The position numbers were made by a program, and so were the translations under genes. This document shows, one piece after another, positions 8,682 through 18,577 of a DNA stretch of 64,000 nt. Under the pieces are notes generated by a model that was not told the DNA's origin, searched no databases, and saw nothing but the letters and a program-made list of their open reading frames with translations. The first letter of the stretch is position 1. Every line of letters begins with the position of its first letter. The stretch covers positions 59,266 through 123,265 of the forward strand of contig NZ_BMYS01000007.1 of NCBI RefSeq assembly GCF_014652395.1. The letters are read 5' to 3'. Origin of the DNA: Advenella faeciporci (GTDB lineage: Bacteria; Pseudomonadota; Gammaproteobacteria; Burkholderiales; Burkholderiaceae_B).

Positions 8682-9917
8682 ATGCCCATTAAATCCAGAA
8701 CCAGTCGACCTGATTCCCGTCATGCCGCCCGGCAGCCACGGGAAAAACTCAAGCTAACCCCTGTTGAAAGAAAAGCCAGCGTTTCCCTGGCTTTATTGTT
8801 TGCCGTGCGCATGCTGGGCCTGTTTTTGCTGACCCCCGTGTTTGCCGATGCCGCCAAAACCCTGACCAATGGCAACAATGCCGCACTGGTGGGGGCGGCC
8901 ATTGGCGCTTATGGCATTACCCAGGCCATTATGCAAATTCCGCTTGGTATGGCGTCCGACAAATTCGGCCGTCGTCCGGTCATTATCTTCGGCATGCTGC
9001 TGTTCGTGGTGGGTGGCATTGTTTGTGCCAATGCCGAATCGGTCACCACGGTCATTATTGGTCGGGCCATTCAGGGGTTTGGTGCGGTTTCCGCCGCCAT
9101 TACCGCCTGGGTTGCCGATGCCACCCGTCCGGAAGTCCGTACCCGGGCCATGGCCATGGTGGGGGCTTCGATTGGCGTTTCTTTTGCGGTTTCACTGGTG
9201 CTGTCACCCTTGCTGGTTGAATGGGCGGGTTTGCCGGGCCTGTTCTGGGTGATTAGCCTGCTGGGTTTTGTCTGCCTGCTGCTGGCCACCTTCATCGTGC
9301 CCGTGGTGCCCATGCACGGCCAGGCGGTATCGCAACAGTCCCGTGCAGCCGATGTGTTCAAACATGCAGACTTGCTGCGCCTGAACTTCGGGGTTTTCTG
9401 CCTGCATTTTATTTTGATGTCCATTTTTGTGGTGGCACCGCCCCTGTTAATGGAGCTGGGTGGCTATACGGTGGGCAATTTGTGGGAAGTTTACCTGCCG
9501 GTTATTCTGGTGGCCTTTGTGTTAATGGTGCCGGCCGTTTTCTATACCGAAACCCGCCATATTCATAAATTAAGCCTTGAAATCTGTGTGGCCGCCCTGG
9601 CGGTGGTCATGGCCATCATGCCGTTGGCCAGCCAGTCTTTTGTGGCCACCATGATTGCCTTCGTGCTCTTTTTTATTGCGTTCAATATTCTGGAAGCCTT
9701 GCAGCCGTCCATGGTTTCCCGCTTTTCACCACCCGAGCATAAAGGCCTGGCCTTGGGGTTTTATAATATGTCCCAGGCGCTGGGCGTGGCTGCGGGTGGC
9801 GCGATTGGCGGTTTGGTGGCGCGTTATGCGGGGCCGCAACAGGTGTTTCTGCTGGGTGCCTTGCTGGCTGCAAGCTGGTTCCTGGTATCCCGGGGATTGA
9901 AAGTGTCCAGGCGCTAG
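8682..9917 (+). CDS. MFS transporter, probable drug or metabolite exporter
   Basis: 411 residues with about 12 membrane spans. The A-motif between spans 2 and 3 is visible (GMASDKFGRRPVI near residue 90), and the N-terminal half fits the drug:H+ antiporter group, close to YajR/TetA-like proteins. It sits between uvrA and ssb, an order seen in Bordetella and relatives, so it is a conserved neighbour rather than a recent arrival. It starts with a basic cytoplasmic extension of about 30 residues. The substrate cannot be deduced. Confidence 0.9.
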   Translation: MPIKSRTSRPDSRHAARQPREKLKLTPVERKASVSLALLFAVRMLGLFLLTPVFADAAKTLTNGNNAALVGAAIGAYGITQAIMQIPLGMASDKFGRRPVIIFGMLLFVVGGIVCANAESVTTVIIGRAIQGFGAVSAAITAWVADATRPEVRTRAMAMVGASIGVSFAVSLVLSPLLVEWAGLPGLFWVISLLGFVCLLLATFIVPVVPMHGQAVSQQSRAADVFKHADLLRLNFGVFCLHFILMSIFVVAPPLLMELGGYTVGNLWEVYLPVILVAFVLMVPAVFYTETRHIHKLSLEICVAALAVVMAIMPLASQSFVATMIAFVLFFIAFNILEALQPSMVSRFSPPEHKGLALGFYNMSQALGVAAGGAIGGLVARYAGPQQVFLLGALLAASWFLVSRGLKVSRR

Positions 9918-9948
9918 TCGTGCGAACTCAGCGATACCCACAATGGTT

Positions 9949-9954
9949 ATAATA
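9949..9954 (+). promoter_or_regulatory. Likely -10 element of the ssb promoter
   Basis: A perfect TATAAT lies 78 nt upstream of the ssb ATG in the short gap after the MFS gene. No good TTGACA is seen at the usual distance, so only the -10 is proposed. Confidence 0.35.
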
Positions 9955-10031
9955 CGCACATGATTCTTTAGTAAACCAACCTGCATTTGTAAGATAGCAG
10001 GCTGGTTCACACAAATTGTTAGGAAATTCTT

Positions 10032-10523
10032 ATGGCATCAGTCAACAAAGTTATTTTAGTGGGAAATCTGGGCCGTGATCCAGAGGTTCGTTACAGCCCT
10101 GACGGTGCTGCAATGTGTAATATTTCTATTGCCACCACTTCAAGCTGGAAAGATAAAAATACCGGCGAACGCCGTGATGAAACCGAATGGCATCGCGTAT
10201 CGTTTTTTGGTCGCCTGGCTGAAATTGCCGGCCAATATCTTAAAAAAGGCAGCGCCGTGTATGTGGAAGGGCGCATTAAAACACGCAAATGGCAAGACAA
10301 GGAAACCGGGCAAGACCGATATTCAACCGATATCATTGCTGACCAGATGCAAATGCTGGGTGGCCGTGCCGATACAGGCAGCATGGATGATAGCGGTTTC
10401 AGCGAATCTTATTCGGCCCCACGCCAGCAACCGCAGCGCGCACCGCAAAGCCAGCGTCCGCAGGCACCGGCCAGTGGCCCTGCGGCCAACATCATGGATA
10501 TGGATGACGATATTCCGTTCTAG
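10032..10523 (+). CDS. ssb: Single-stranded DNA-binding protein
   Basis: 163 residues. The OB-fold occupies residues 1 to about 110 ([18 protein letters not shown], then [12 protein letters not shown] and [13 protein letters not shown]). A Gln/Pro/Arg-rich linker follows, and the acidic tip DMDDDIPF at the very end binds partner repair and replication proteins. It coats single-stranded DNA as a tetramer. It follows uvrA and the MFS gene in the family-typical order and ends at a clear intrinsic terminator. No change to key residues is seen. Confidence 0.98.
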   Translation: MASVNKVILVGNLGRDPEVRYSPDGAAMCNISIATTSSWKDKNTGERRDETEWHRVSFFGRLAEIAGQYLKKGSAVYVEGRIKTRKWQDKETGQDRYSTDIIADQMQMLGGRADTGSMDDSGFSESYSAPRQQPQRAPQSQRPQAPASGPAANIMDMDDDIPF

Positions 10524-10548
10524 GCTATTATCATAAAGTAGTGTAAAC

Positions 10549-10586
10549 AAAACCCCTGTCATCTCTTTCGGTGCGGGGTTTTTTTA
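10549..10586 (+). terminator. Intrinsic terminator after ssb
   Basis: AACCCC (10551-10556) pairs with GGGGTT (10575-10580), followed at once by a run of T. It starts 27 nt after the ssb stop codon. Confidence 0.8.
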
Positions 10587-10631
10587 TTGCTTGCATGTTT
10601 TTCGTTTGATAGAGTCTGCAGAAAAGTCCTG

Positions 10632-10808
10632 GCGAAAGTCCCATTCGATATCAGATGCGCAGAAAGGAGCCAGGAAGCCGCCGCTGGCGCTGTCTACGTG
10701 CATGGGAATATCCAGGCCTGTTTCCTGCTGCAGTTTGTCAAGCGCCTCGTGTACCGCTTTCACTGGTTCGTATTGGCAGGTAAAAGTAACGCCCATGGTA
10801 GGAACCAT
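10632..10808 (-). pseudogene. Glutamate decarboxylase internal fragment
   Basis: Translating the minus strand from 10808 gives about 59 residues very like the middle of bacterial glutamate decarboxylase: [28 protein letters not shown], then ASGGFLAPF and DIEWDFR. This is the stretch just before the PLP-binding lysine motif (SGHKFG), which is absent. After WDFR the sequence departs from the family and soon stops. Nothing upstream matches the N-terminal part. It is therefore an internal remnant left by deletions, not a functional gene. Confidence 0.75.
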
Positions 10809-11016
10809 CCTAAGCGCGAACGTGATATATAAAATTTATATTGAGGGTTGAATGCCAGCCCTGATCATAAATGCCAAATACTGAACGTTTATGACAAAAA
10901 ACTTTAGTTGTAAAATGCTGGTTGTTTTAATCGTGAATTTACCAATATACTTTCCTTCGCGTAGGCGAATATATAAGAATTGAAAATTTCAACCCGTTTC
11001 GTTATTTATAATATGT

Positions 11017-11067
11017 CATGCCTGCCCGGCCCTGGGTTCACTGGGCTTATAATGTCAGGCAGGCATG
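11017..11067. repeat. Inverted repeat around a -10 element
   Basis: CATGCCTGCC (11017-11026) and GGCAGGCATG (11058-11067) are exact inverted repeats of 10 bp with 31 nt between them. A TATAAT hexamer (11048-11053) lies between the arms, and the cytochrome gene starts 35 nt further on. It may be an operator or a leader hairpin. Confidence 0.5.
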
Positions 11068-11101
11068 CTACGCACTGTGAATAACATCCAAGGAGAGTTT
11101 C

Positions 11102-11563
11102 ATGAACATGATCTTGAAGTCCTGCTTGCCAATAGGTGTTTTTTTGTCGATAACGCTGTCCGCGTTTGCCGCGGTAGCCCATGCCCAGCCCGTACAAGAT
11201 GAAAAACCAATGGCGCTTCGTGGTGTAATGGAACAGCTGGGCGATGATATGCAGGCAGTAACCGGTGCAATTTCCCACGAGGACTGGGCGCTGGTTGCCG
11301 AATTGGCGCCAAAAATTGCTAATCATGCAGAGCCACCTGCAGAGGAAAGGGTCAAAATTATCACTTGGCTTGGCGCTGAGGCCAGCAAATTCAGGGGGGC
11401 TGACCTGAAGGTGAAAGAGGCCGCAACAGAGATGGCGGAAGCGGCAAAACAGGCCGACGGTTTGGACGTTATCGCGGCGTTTTCAAAAACGCAACAGAAC
11501 TGCCTGGCCTGTCACCAAAGTTTCCGCCAATCTTTTATCAAGAAGTTTTATGAAAATCGGTAA
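11102..11563 (+). CDS. Cytochrome c'-like (class II, c556-type) protein
   Basis: 153 residues: a signal peptide ending near AVAHA, a helical domain, and a single CLACH haem-attachment motif close to the C-terminus (residues about 136-140). A C-terminal CxxCH on a four-helix bundle is the mark of class II cytochromes (c', c556). It would be exported, receive one c-type haem and act in the periplasm in electron transfer or NO/oxygen-related chemistry. It has a strong AAGGAGAG ribosome site and its own terminator and stands alone, with no redox partner gene adjacent. Confidence 0.85.
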   Translation: MNMILKSCLPIGVFLSITLSAFAAVAHAQPVQDEKPMALRGVMEQLGDDMQAVTGAISHEDWALVAELAPKIANHAEPPAEERVKIITWLGAEASKFRGADLKVKEAATEMAEAAKQADGLDVIAAFSKTQQNCLACHQSFRQSFIKKFYENR

Positions 11564-11587
11564 CTGATCGGGAGTTACCGATTTTTG
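11555..11587 (+). terminator. Intrinsic terminator overlapping the cytochrome stop codon
   Basis: AATCGGTAACT (11555-11565) pairs perfectly with AGTTACCGATT (11573-11583) across a 7-nt loop, then TTT. The stop codon TAA at 11561-11563 lies inside the left arm. Confidence 0.85.
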
Positions 11588-11593
11588 CCGGTT

Positions 11594-12193
11594 TCAAAGG
11601 AAAACAATCAACTCTGGATGATCGGCATTCTCGAAAATCCGTTTTACCCTGTCTTGCCATTGCCGGGCAAATTGCTGGCGTTGTTCTGGTGAGGCCGATG
11701 GCGTCAGGGAATTGAATAATGCCGGCATGAGTTCAGGGGAAGCGGGGACAACCGCTGAATTGAAGCTCACGGTAACAGAGGCACCTGTATCAATGCGCTG
11801 GAATTTAATGGCTCCTTCATGGGGTGCGTTAAAAACCAGCAGATTGCGCCTGTCGAATTGGCCTTTCAGGCCCTTGAAACCGTTATCGGTGGTGGCGCCG
11901 GTAATAAAGGAAACCACATTGGCGATCACGCCGGTCACACCGTTTAGTTGACTGTCGCTGAATTCCACTTTAATGGCGCCCCGTTCGGGTAGCGCGTTGC
12001 CGTACAGTTTTTGCAAAGCCTTGATAGTCATGAGGTAAGCACCGGCAACGGTTGGGCAGGAGTGTCCAGCCAGTTTTACGATATCTGTATAGGTATACTC
12101 AATAATCCCATCGCTGGCCGCACCCAGAAATTCGGCCAGCGGATCGCGTAGGGAAATAGTGGGTACCTGATCAAAAAAAGTTGGGAAACTCAT
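11594..12193 (-). CDS. FmdE-like domain protein of unknown function
   Basis: 199 residues without a signal peptide. The segment KLAGHSCPTVAGAYLMTIKAL near residues 40-60 recalls the GHxCPGxxxGxR metal-binding pattern of the FmdE family (the protein from the formylmethanofuran dehydrogenase operon). The later stretch DSQLNGVTGVIANVVSFITGAT would fit the same fold. In methanogens and sulfate reducers FmdE-like proteins are linked to molybdenum/tungsten enzymes, but no such enzyme is encoded here, so the function stays open. The assignment rests on motif recall only. Confidence 0.55.
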   Translation of the reverse strand: MSFPTFFDQVPTISLRDPLAEFLGAASDGIIEYTYTDIVKLAGHSCPTVAGAYLMTIKALQKLYGNALPERGAIKVEFSDSQLNGVTGVIANVVSFITGATTDNGFKGLKGQFDRRNLLVFNAPHEGAIKFQRIDTGASVTVSFNSAVVPASPELMPALFNSLTPSASPEQRQQFARQWQDRVKRIFENADHPELIVFL

Positions 12194-12358
12194 AGAACAA
12201 CTCCTGTAAGAGGGTAGATGTTTATTACTGACTAATATAGTAAAGTATACGCTGTCCAGTTTTTATGCCAGCTATAAGCGGGAATGAGAATATGGGTATT
12301 TGCTAAGCAGCATGGAACTGGGCGGAAATTTTGAAATCTCACTGTTACAGGAAAACTC

Positions 12359-13153
12359 ATGTTAAAAGTTGGCGTTCACAGCGATTTGCATACTGAATTC
12401 AGTGCGTGCACCATTGCCAATTTGCCAGCGCTGGATATTCTGGTGCTGGCAGGTGATATTGGCGACCTGTTTTCAGTCAGCCACTTCCTGGGCACGCTCA
12501 GGAATGCGGCGCCTGAATTGCCCGTTTTGTATGTGCTGGGAAATCATGAATATTATGGATTGGAATTTGCAAAAGCCAAACAGCAATACCGCCGGCTTTG
12601 TGACAATTACCGGGTCACCCTGCTGGACAATGAAGTGGTGCAAATAGACGATGTACTGTTTGTGGGAAGCACACTATGGAGCGATTTTTCACTGGCTGGT
12701 CAGGCCGATATCTCGATGCTTTGGGCCCGTAACAAAATTCCCGATTACCGAAAAATACACCGTTATTCGGCCGATGGCAGTCTGGTGCCCATGCAGCCGG
12801 CCGATACGGTGGAAGAATATAAAAAAGCCTGTGCCTTTATTCATGACGCCTTGCTGACAGATAACAGAACGGTAAGGAAAAAAGTGGTGGTTTCACATTT
12901 TCTGCCTGCCTTCGAGTTGCTGGCTGCCGCTTATCGCCAGAACACCGATGCCCTGATCCAGAGTGCCTATTGGGCCACGGATATTCCGCAGCTGCATCAA
13001 TTTGCCGATGACTGGATCTACGGACACAGTCATGATTGTATTGAAACCATGGTGGGAGCAACCCGTTTTCTGTCAAACCAGCGGGGTTACAGCAAGGTCA
13101 TGAATCAGGCACAAAGTGCGGATTACCGGCGCGATTACTGTATAGGGGTCTAA
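12359..13153 (+). CDS. Calcineurin-like metallophosphoesterase
   Basis: 264 residues with the metallophosphoesterase motifs in order: HSDLH near residue 7, LAGDIGD near 32, GNHEYYG near 60, VVSHFLP near 180 and YGHSHD near 223. These give the Asp, His and Asn ligands of a two-metal site. Members hydrolyse phosphoesters from nucleotides to proteins; the substrate is unknown. The start follows a CAGGAAAA site. It stands alone between convergent and co-directional neighbours without an evident operon. Confidence 0.88.
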   Translation: MLKVGVHSDLHTEFSACTIANLPALDILVLAGDIGDLFSVSHFLGTLRNAAPELPVLYVLGNHEYYGLEFAKAKQQYRRLCDNYRVTLLDNEVVQIDDVLFVGSTLWSDFSLAGQADISMLWARNKIPDYRKIHRYSADGSLVPMQPADTVEEYKKACAFIHDALLTDNRTVRKKVVVSHFLPAFELLAAAYRQNTDALIQSAYWATDIPQLHQFADDWIYGHSHDCIETMVGATRFLSNQRGYSKVMNQAQSADYRRDYCIGV

Positions 13154-13234
13154 TTCTTTGTTTTTTAAATGGCCTCAGATATACTGTCCCCAATATATTG
13201 CTCAAGAACTGGAGCCATGTCACCTTTACTATAG

Positions 13235-14353
<1,119 letters not shown>

Positions 14354-14654
14354 TGGGTAATTGGGTTGCCTGATAACACAGGTGGCTTGTGATATCGAAG
14401 TAGCTTTGCGAAGCGGCTTTGCTTTGGCTGGTTTGAACAGCGGGCAAAGCCGTTTTTTATTTTTGGCGGAACAATATTTGATATTTCTTTTGGTAATATG
14501 GAAATTATTATTTAGTCGTTCCTATGTATATATCTCTTTGTTATTCTTGCTTCAACCTTACGCTAATAACTTCCAGTTGCTCATTAAGCAATGACGGTGG
14601 GTAAAAAAGAATAAAGGTACCTGCAAACTTATTTATTTGAACGAGATATACGCT
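14354..14654. other. Non-coding gap between frmA and sbp
   Basis: Holds the frmA terminator near its start, then AT-rich sequence leading to the sulfate operon. No convincing promoter, riboswitch or CysB site could be assigned by eye. Confidence 0.5.
14414..14458 (+). terminator. Intrinsic terminator after frmA
   Basis: CGGCTTTGC (14414-14422) pairs with GCAAAGCCG (14444-14452), followed by six T. Confidence 0.8.
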
Positions 14655-15665
14655 ATGTTGAAGAAAATAATCCTGGCTGTTGCAACGGTTTCCGCTTTTT
14701 CCGCAAGCACGGCGCAGGCCCAGGAAAAATCAATCCTGAATGCCTCGTATGATGTGGCCCGCGAGCTGTTTGCGGCCATTAACCCCAAATTTGTTGAATA
14801 CTGGAAAGCCAAAACAGGCGAGGATGTCAAGATTGACCAATCGTTTGCCGGTACTTCCCGCCAGGCCCAGGATATTGTTCAGGGTAAAAAAGTGGACGTG
14901 GTCACGTTTAACCAGGTCACTGACATCAATTTTCTGGAAAAAAACGGTCTGGTCAAACAAGACTGGCAAAAAGCGTTTGAAAACAACAGCTCACCTTACT
15001 ACAGCACAATCGCTTTCCTGGTACGCGAGGGTAACCCCAAAAATATCAAAACCTGGGACGATCTGGTGCGTGAAGATGTAAAAGTGGTTTTCCCCAACCC
15101 TAAAACATCGGGTAATGCCCGTTACTCTTACCTGGGTGCCTGGTTGTACGCCAATGAAAAATTCAATGGTGATCAGGACAAGATCAAGGAGTTTGTAGGT
15201 AAATTATTGGGGAATGTGGTTAATTTCCCAACAGGCGGCCGTGCGGCAACCGTGGCTTTTGCCCAGAATGGACAGGGTGATGCCTTGCTGACGTTTGAGT
15301 CCGAGGTCATCAATATTGCCAATGACAAGGAATATAAAGACAAGGGTTTTGAAGTGGTCGTGCCACCGGTTTCCGTGCTGGCCGAGTTCCCCGTTGCCAT
15401 CGTGGATACGGTGGTTGATAACCGTGGTACACGTGAACTGGCCAAAGAATACCTGCAGTTCCAGTACAGCAAGGATATCCAGCAACTGCTAACCACGTTC
15501 AATCTGCGTGTACATGACCCTGAAGTGGTTAAAGCCACAGAAGCCCAGTATGCACCGGTACGTACGATTAATCCAACCGATGTTTTGGGATCATGGAATG
15601 AAATCCAGGAAAAGCATTTCGGTTCAGGCGGTATACTTGACGCCTTATTGTCCAAGCGTCGTTAA
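14655..15665 (+). CDS. sbp: Sulfate ABC transporter periplasmic binding protein
   Basis: About 336 residues from ATG 14655; an in-frame TTG at 14637 is less likely because the signal peptide (MLKKIILAVATVSAFSASTAQA) begins at the ATG. The mature protein starts with LNASYDVARELF and contains SFAGTSRQAQDIVQG and FPNPKTSGNARYSYL, all typical of Sbp/CysP. It binds sulfate (possibly thiosulfate) in the periplasm and hands it to the CysTW channel encoded just downstream. It is the first gene of a three-gene operon. Confidence 0.95.
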   Translation: MLKKIILAVATVSAFSASTAQAQEKSILNASYDVARELFAAINPKFVEYWKAKTGEDVKIDQSFAGTSRQAQDIVQGKKVDVVTFNQVTDINFLEKNGLVKQDWQKAFENNSSPYYSTIAFLVREGNPKNIKTWDDLVREDVKVVFPNPKTSGNARYSYLGAWLYANEKFNGDQDKIKEFVGKLLGNVVNFPTGGRAATVAFAQNGQGDALLTFESEVINIANDKEYKDKGFEVVVPPVSVLAEFPVAIVDTVVDNRGTRELAKEYLQFQYSKDIQQLLTTFNLRVHDPEVVKATEAQYAPVRTINPTDVLGSWNEIQEKHFGSGGILDALLSKRR

Positions 15666-15679
15666 TATAAATATTTTTG

Positions 15680-16525
15680 ATGTCAACCACATTTTCATTT
15701 TTTAAACGGACACCGTTGCTGCCGGGCTTTGGCCCGACCTTCGGTTTTTCCGTTTTGTATATCAGCCTGATCATCCTGGTTCCCCTGTCAACCCTGCTTG
15801 TTTATGTAAGCGGGATGACATGGGCGGAGTATTGGGGGGCGATTACCGATCCGCGCGTGCTAAGCAGTTACCGGGTAACGATTCTTGGTGCGTTTTATTC
15901 AACAATCCTGGTTTGTGTGATTGGGTTTTTGTTTGCCTGGATTATCACCCGCTATGACTTTCCCGGCAAACGCCTGCTTGATTCTTTAATGGACTTGCCT
16001 TTTGCCCTGCCAACCGCCGTTGCCGGGCTGACTTTGTCGGCCCTGTTTGCACCCAGTGGCTGGATCGGGCAGTGGTTTGCCGCCATGGACATCAAGATTG
16101 CCTATGCCTTTCCGGGTATTGTACTGGCCATGATTTTCACCAGTATTCCTTTTATTGTACGTTCGGTGCAGCCGGTGCTTGAAGATCTTAAGGGCGAATA
16201 TGAGGAAGCGGCTTCCATGCTGGGGGCAAACAAATGGCAGACCTTTTCGCGGGTGCTGTTTCCGGCGGTGCGTCCTGCCCTGATTGCGGGTGCCTCACAG
16301 GCTTTTATTCGCAGTCTGGGTGAGTTTGGTGCCGTCATCATGATTGCGGGCAATATTCCTTTTGAAACCGAAGTAACGTCATTAATGCTGTTTGTACGTT
16401 TGCAGGAGTTCAATTATCAGGCGGCAGCGGCCATTGCCTCTGTGGTGCTGATTGCATCCCTGCTATTGCTGTTTGTTTTGCAATGGTGGCAAAGCAATTT
16501 TCTTGATAAATACGAAGACAAGTAG
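15680..16525 (+). CDS. cysT: Sulfate ABC transporter permease CysT
   Basis: 281 residues with six or so membrane spans. The N-terminal LPGFGPTFGFSVLYISLIILVPL stretch and the EAA loop (EYEEAASMLGANKWQTFSRVLFPAV near 175-197) are typical of CysT/CysU. It starts at ATG 15680 (preceded by an in-frame TTG), 14 nt after sbp. It forms the inner-membrane channel with CysW. Reading frame and length are normal. Confidence 0.95.
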   Translation: MSTTFSFFKRTPLLPGFGPTFGFSVLYISLIILVPLSTLLVYVSGMTWAEYWGAITDPRVLSSYRVTILGAFYSTILVCVIGFLFAWIITRYDFPGKRLLDSLMDLPFALPTAVAGLTLSALFAPSGWIGQWFAAMDIKIAYAFPGIVLAMIFTSIPFIVRSVQPVLEDLKGEYEEAASMLGANKWQTFSRVLFPAVRPALIAGASQAFIRSLGEFGAVIMIAGNIPFETEVTSLMLFVRLQEFNYQAAAAIASVVLIASLLLLFVLQWWQSNFLDKYEDK

Positions 16526-16533
16526 AAGATAAA

Positions 16534-17385
16534 ATGAGTGGACAAAAACCGGATTCTGTTGGGCAATGGTTGTTGATTGGCTTGGGCGTTGTCTTTGCCA
16601 TCGTATTGCTGGTTTTGCCGTTGGCATTGATTTTTACGATGGCCCTGGGTGACGGCCTGGCGGCCATGTGGAGTAACCTGACTGAAGATTACATGCTGCA
16701 TGCCATTGGCCTGACCGTGCTGGCAGCGGTGGTGGCGGTGCCTGTTAATATCCTGTTTGGCATTATGCTGGCCTGGTGCATTACCCATTACGAATTCAAG
16801 GGAAAAAAACTCTTGCAGGCACTGGTAAACATTCCTTATGCCACCTCGCCCGTAGTGGCCGGTTTCTGTTACCTGATCCTGTTTGGTCGGGAAAGTGCCT
16901 TGGGGCAATGGCTGTCGGCCAACGATATTCAGGTGGTGTTTGCCTGGCCGGCCATTATCCTGGTAACCCTGTTTGTGACTTCTCCCTATGTGGCCCGTAT
17001 TTTAATTCCGCTCATCAGGGCCCAGGGGCTGGATGAAGAAGTAACCGCCTTAACGCTGGGTGCCAATGGCTGGCAAATCTTTACCAAGGTCACGTTGCCC
17101 AATATCAAATGGGGTTTGCTGTATGGGGCCGTCTTAAGCAATGCCCGTGCGGTGGGTGAATACGGTGCAGTGGCGGTGGTGTCCGGAACCATCATGAACC
17201 AGACCTTGACCCTGCCCTTGCTGGTTGACCAGCTGAACAACGATTACAAGGTGGCTGCAGCGTTTACGGCGGCCAGCGTGCTGGCCCTGATGGCCTTGAT
17301 AACACTGGTTCTTAAAATCCTGATGGAATGGCTTGAAAGGCGTAAGGAAGTGCGTCAGATGCAGCCGGTTCCCGGCCGAAAATAA
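16534..17385 (+). CDS. cysW: Sulfate ABC transporter permease CysW
   Basis: 283 residues, with the same fold as CysT and an EAA loop near DEEVTALTLGANGWQIFTKVTLP. It begins 8 nt after cysT and ends at a terminator 34 nt after its stop. In most proteobacteria cysA, the ATPase gene, comes next; here there is only non-coding AT-rich DNA. The transporter must borrow an ATPase from elsewhere, or cysA has been lost. The last residues are basic and cytoplasmic. Confidence 0.95.
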   Translation: MSGQKPDSVGQWLLIGLGVVFAIVLLVLPLALIFTMALGDGLAAMWSNLTEDYMLHAIGLTVLAAVVAVPVNILFGIMLAWCITHYEFKGKKLLQALVNIPYATSPVVAGFCYLILFGRESALGQWLSANDIQVVFAWPAIILVTLFVTSPYVARILIPLIRAQGLDEEVTALTLGANGWQIFTKVTLPNIKWGLLYGAVLSNARAVGEYGAVAVVSGTIMNQTLTLPLLVDQLNNDYKVAAAFTAASVLALMALITLVLKILMEWLERRKEVRQMQPVPGRK

Positions 17386-17847
17386 AGCCGGCAGTCTTGG
17401 TTTTGAAAGTTGTTTTTGAAAAGCGCTGGTATCCAAGCCAGTGCTTTTTTTATTTCATTTTTATGAAATGGGATTCAAATTTAAATTTAAATCCCATTTG
17501 TTTGGATTCATATATTACTTATGTTTCAAGGCTATTTAATTTTAAAAATACGCATTAAAAAATAATATATATTTAAAATAATATTGGTAATTGCCCTGAA
17601 ATACAAACCGCATAAACTTCCATTGAAAATAATTCATGATTGATGACAGGAAAGGTTCTGTCATTTGTATGTCATTTTTATGAAAGCCCAATTAAAATTA
17701 CCCGTCGCGGCATGCTGATGATAAGCACTACCTTTTGTGCATGAAGGCCAGGCTCCGGAAGGCTTGCAGTCGCGACTATAATCTGATGTTTGTATAACCA
17801 TTTTCAGGGTGCCGGGTTTTATCCGGCGCCCTGTTGCAGGAAAAGCC
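17386..17847. other. AT-rich non-coding gap after cysW with several palindromes
   Basis: After the cysW terminator the sequence is strikingly AT-rich (about 17450-17690) compared with its surroundings. It holds AAATGGGATT/AATCCCATTT inverted arms (17466-17475, 17490-17499), a TGACAG...CTGTCA hairpin near 17642-17662, and the 14-mer TCATTTTTATGAAA twice (17455-17468, 17672-17685). No gene is recognisable in any frame. Confidence 0.6.
17420..17453 (+). terminator. Intrinsic terminator after cysW
   Basis: AAAGCGCTGG (17420-17429) pairs with CCAGTGCTTT (17438-17447, one G-T pair), followed by more T. Confidence 0.8.
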
Positions 17848-18516
17848 ATGAACGATGCAGGAAAAATCCTGAACACCCATACCGCACTGATATTTGATCT
17901 GGATGGCACTTTAATCAATACCGAGCCCGATATTCGCCGCGCCCTGAATGATGCGCTTAAGCAATGCGGCTTTGAGCCCATGCCTGCGCAGATGCCGGTG
18001 CCCAATATGCATGCCACGCTGGGTGATATCGTAAGCGCGGTCATGGAAAGCCAGCGTATCCCTGCGGCGGCCATGCCTGATTTGCTTGATGCTTATGCCA
18101 ACTATTATCGTGACAACGGTCATGTGGATGCACAACTGTATCCTGGCGTGCTGGCGTTTTTGAATAAACAGCAGCAAAGGGGTTGTGTCATGGCCGTATG
18201 CACCAACAAGATCAGGAAGGACGCTTTAAGGGTATTGGCGCATTGCGAGATTTTGCCATTTTTTGGCAGCGTGGTGGGGGGTGATACCGCCGTGCATCCT
18301 AAACCCCACCCGGCGCCGCTGTTGCAGGTCTTGCAGGAAATTAGCCGGGTTCCCCAAGAGGCGGTATTTGTGGGAGATACCTATGTGGACGCCTTGTGTG
18401 CCAGCCAGGTCAACATGGATTTTGTGCACCATGAGGCCGGTTATGGGGGTGAAAAGGTTTTTGAGTATCCGGCCAGTGCCCGGTTCATGAGTTACCGGGA
18501 TTTACTGCAGGTTTAA
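17848..18516 (+). CDS. HAD-family phosphatase, phosphoglycolate phosphatase-like
   Basis: About 222 residues from ATG 17848, chosen for its GCAGGAAAA site; the open frame extends back to 17809. HAD motifs are clear: I FDLDGTLINTEPDI near residue 18, II in VCTNKI, and III/IV in KPHPAPLLQ and FVGDTYVDALCA. The alpha-helical cap lies between motifs I and II. This matches the Gph/PGP group that dephosphorylates 2-phosphoglycolate or similar small phosphates. The exact substrate is not certain. Monocistronic as far as can be seen. Confidence 0.85.
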   Translation: MNDAGKILNTHTALIFDLDGTLINTEPDIRRALNDALKQCGFEPMPAQMPVPNMHATLGDIVSAVMESQRIPAAAMPDLLDAYANYYRDNGHVDAQLYPGVLAFLNKQQQRGCVMAVCTNKIRKDALRVLAHCEILPFFGSVVGGDTAVHPKPHPAPLLQVLQEISRVPQEAVFVGDTYVDALCASQVNMDFVHHEAGYGGEKVFEYPASARFMSYRDLLQV

Positions 18517-18577
18517 AGTAAAATGTCATGCGGGGTGGCCGCGATGCCATAAACCGGCCGGTTGCCCCATAAGGCGT

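Noticed and set aside
14361..14594. 77-codon ORF after frmA
   Set aside because: It runs over the frmA terminator and AT-rich DNA, has no ribosome site and looks like chance.
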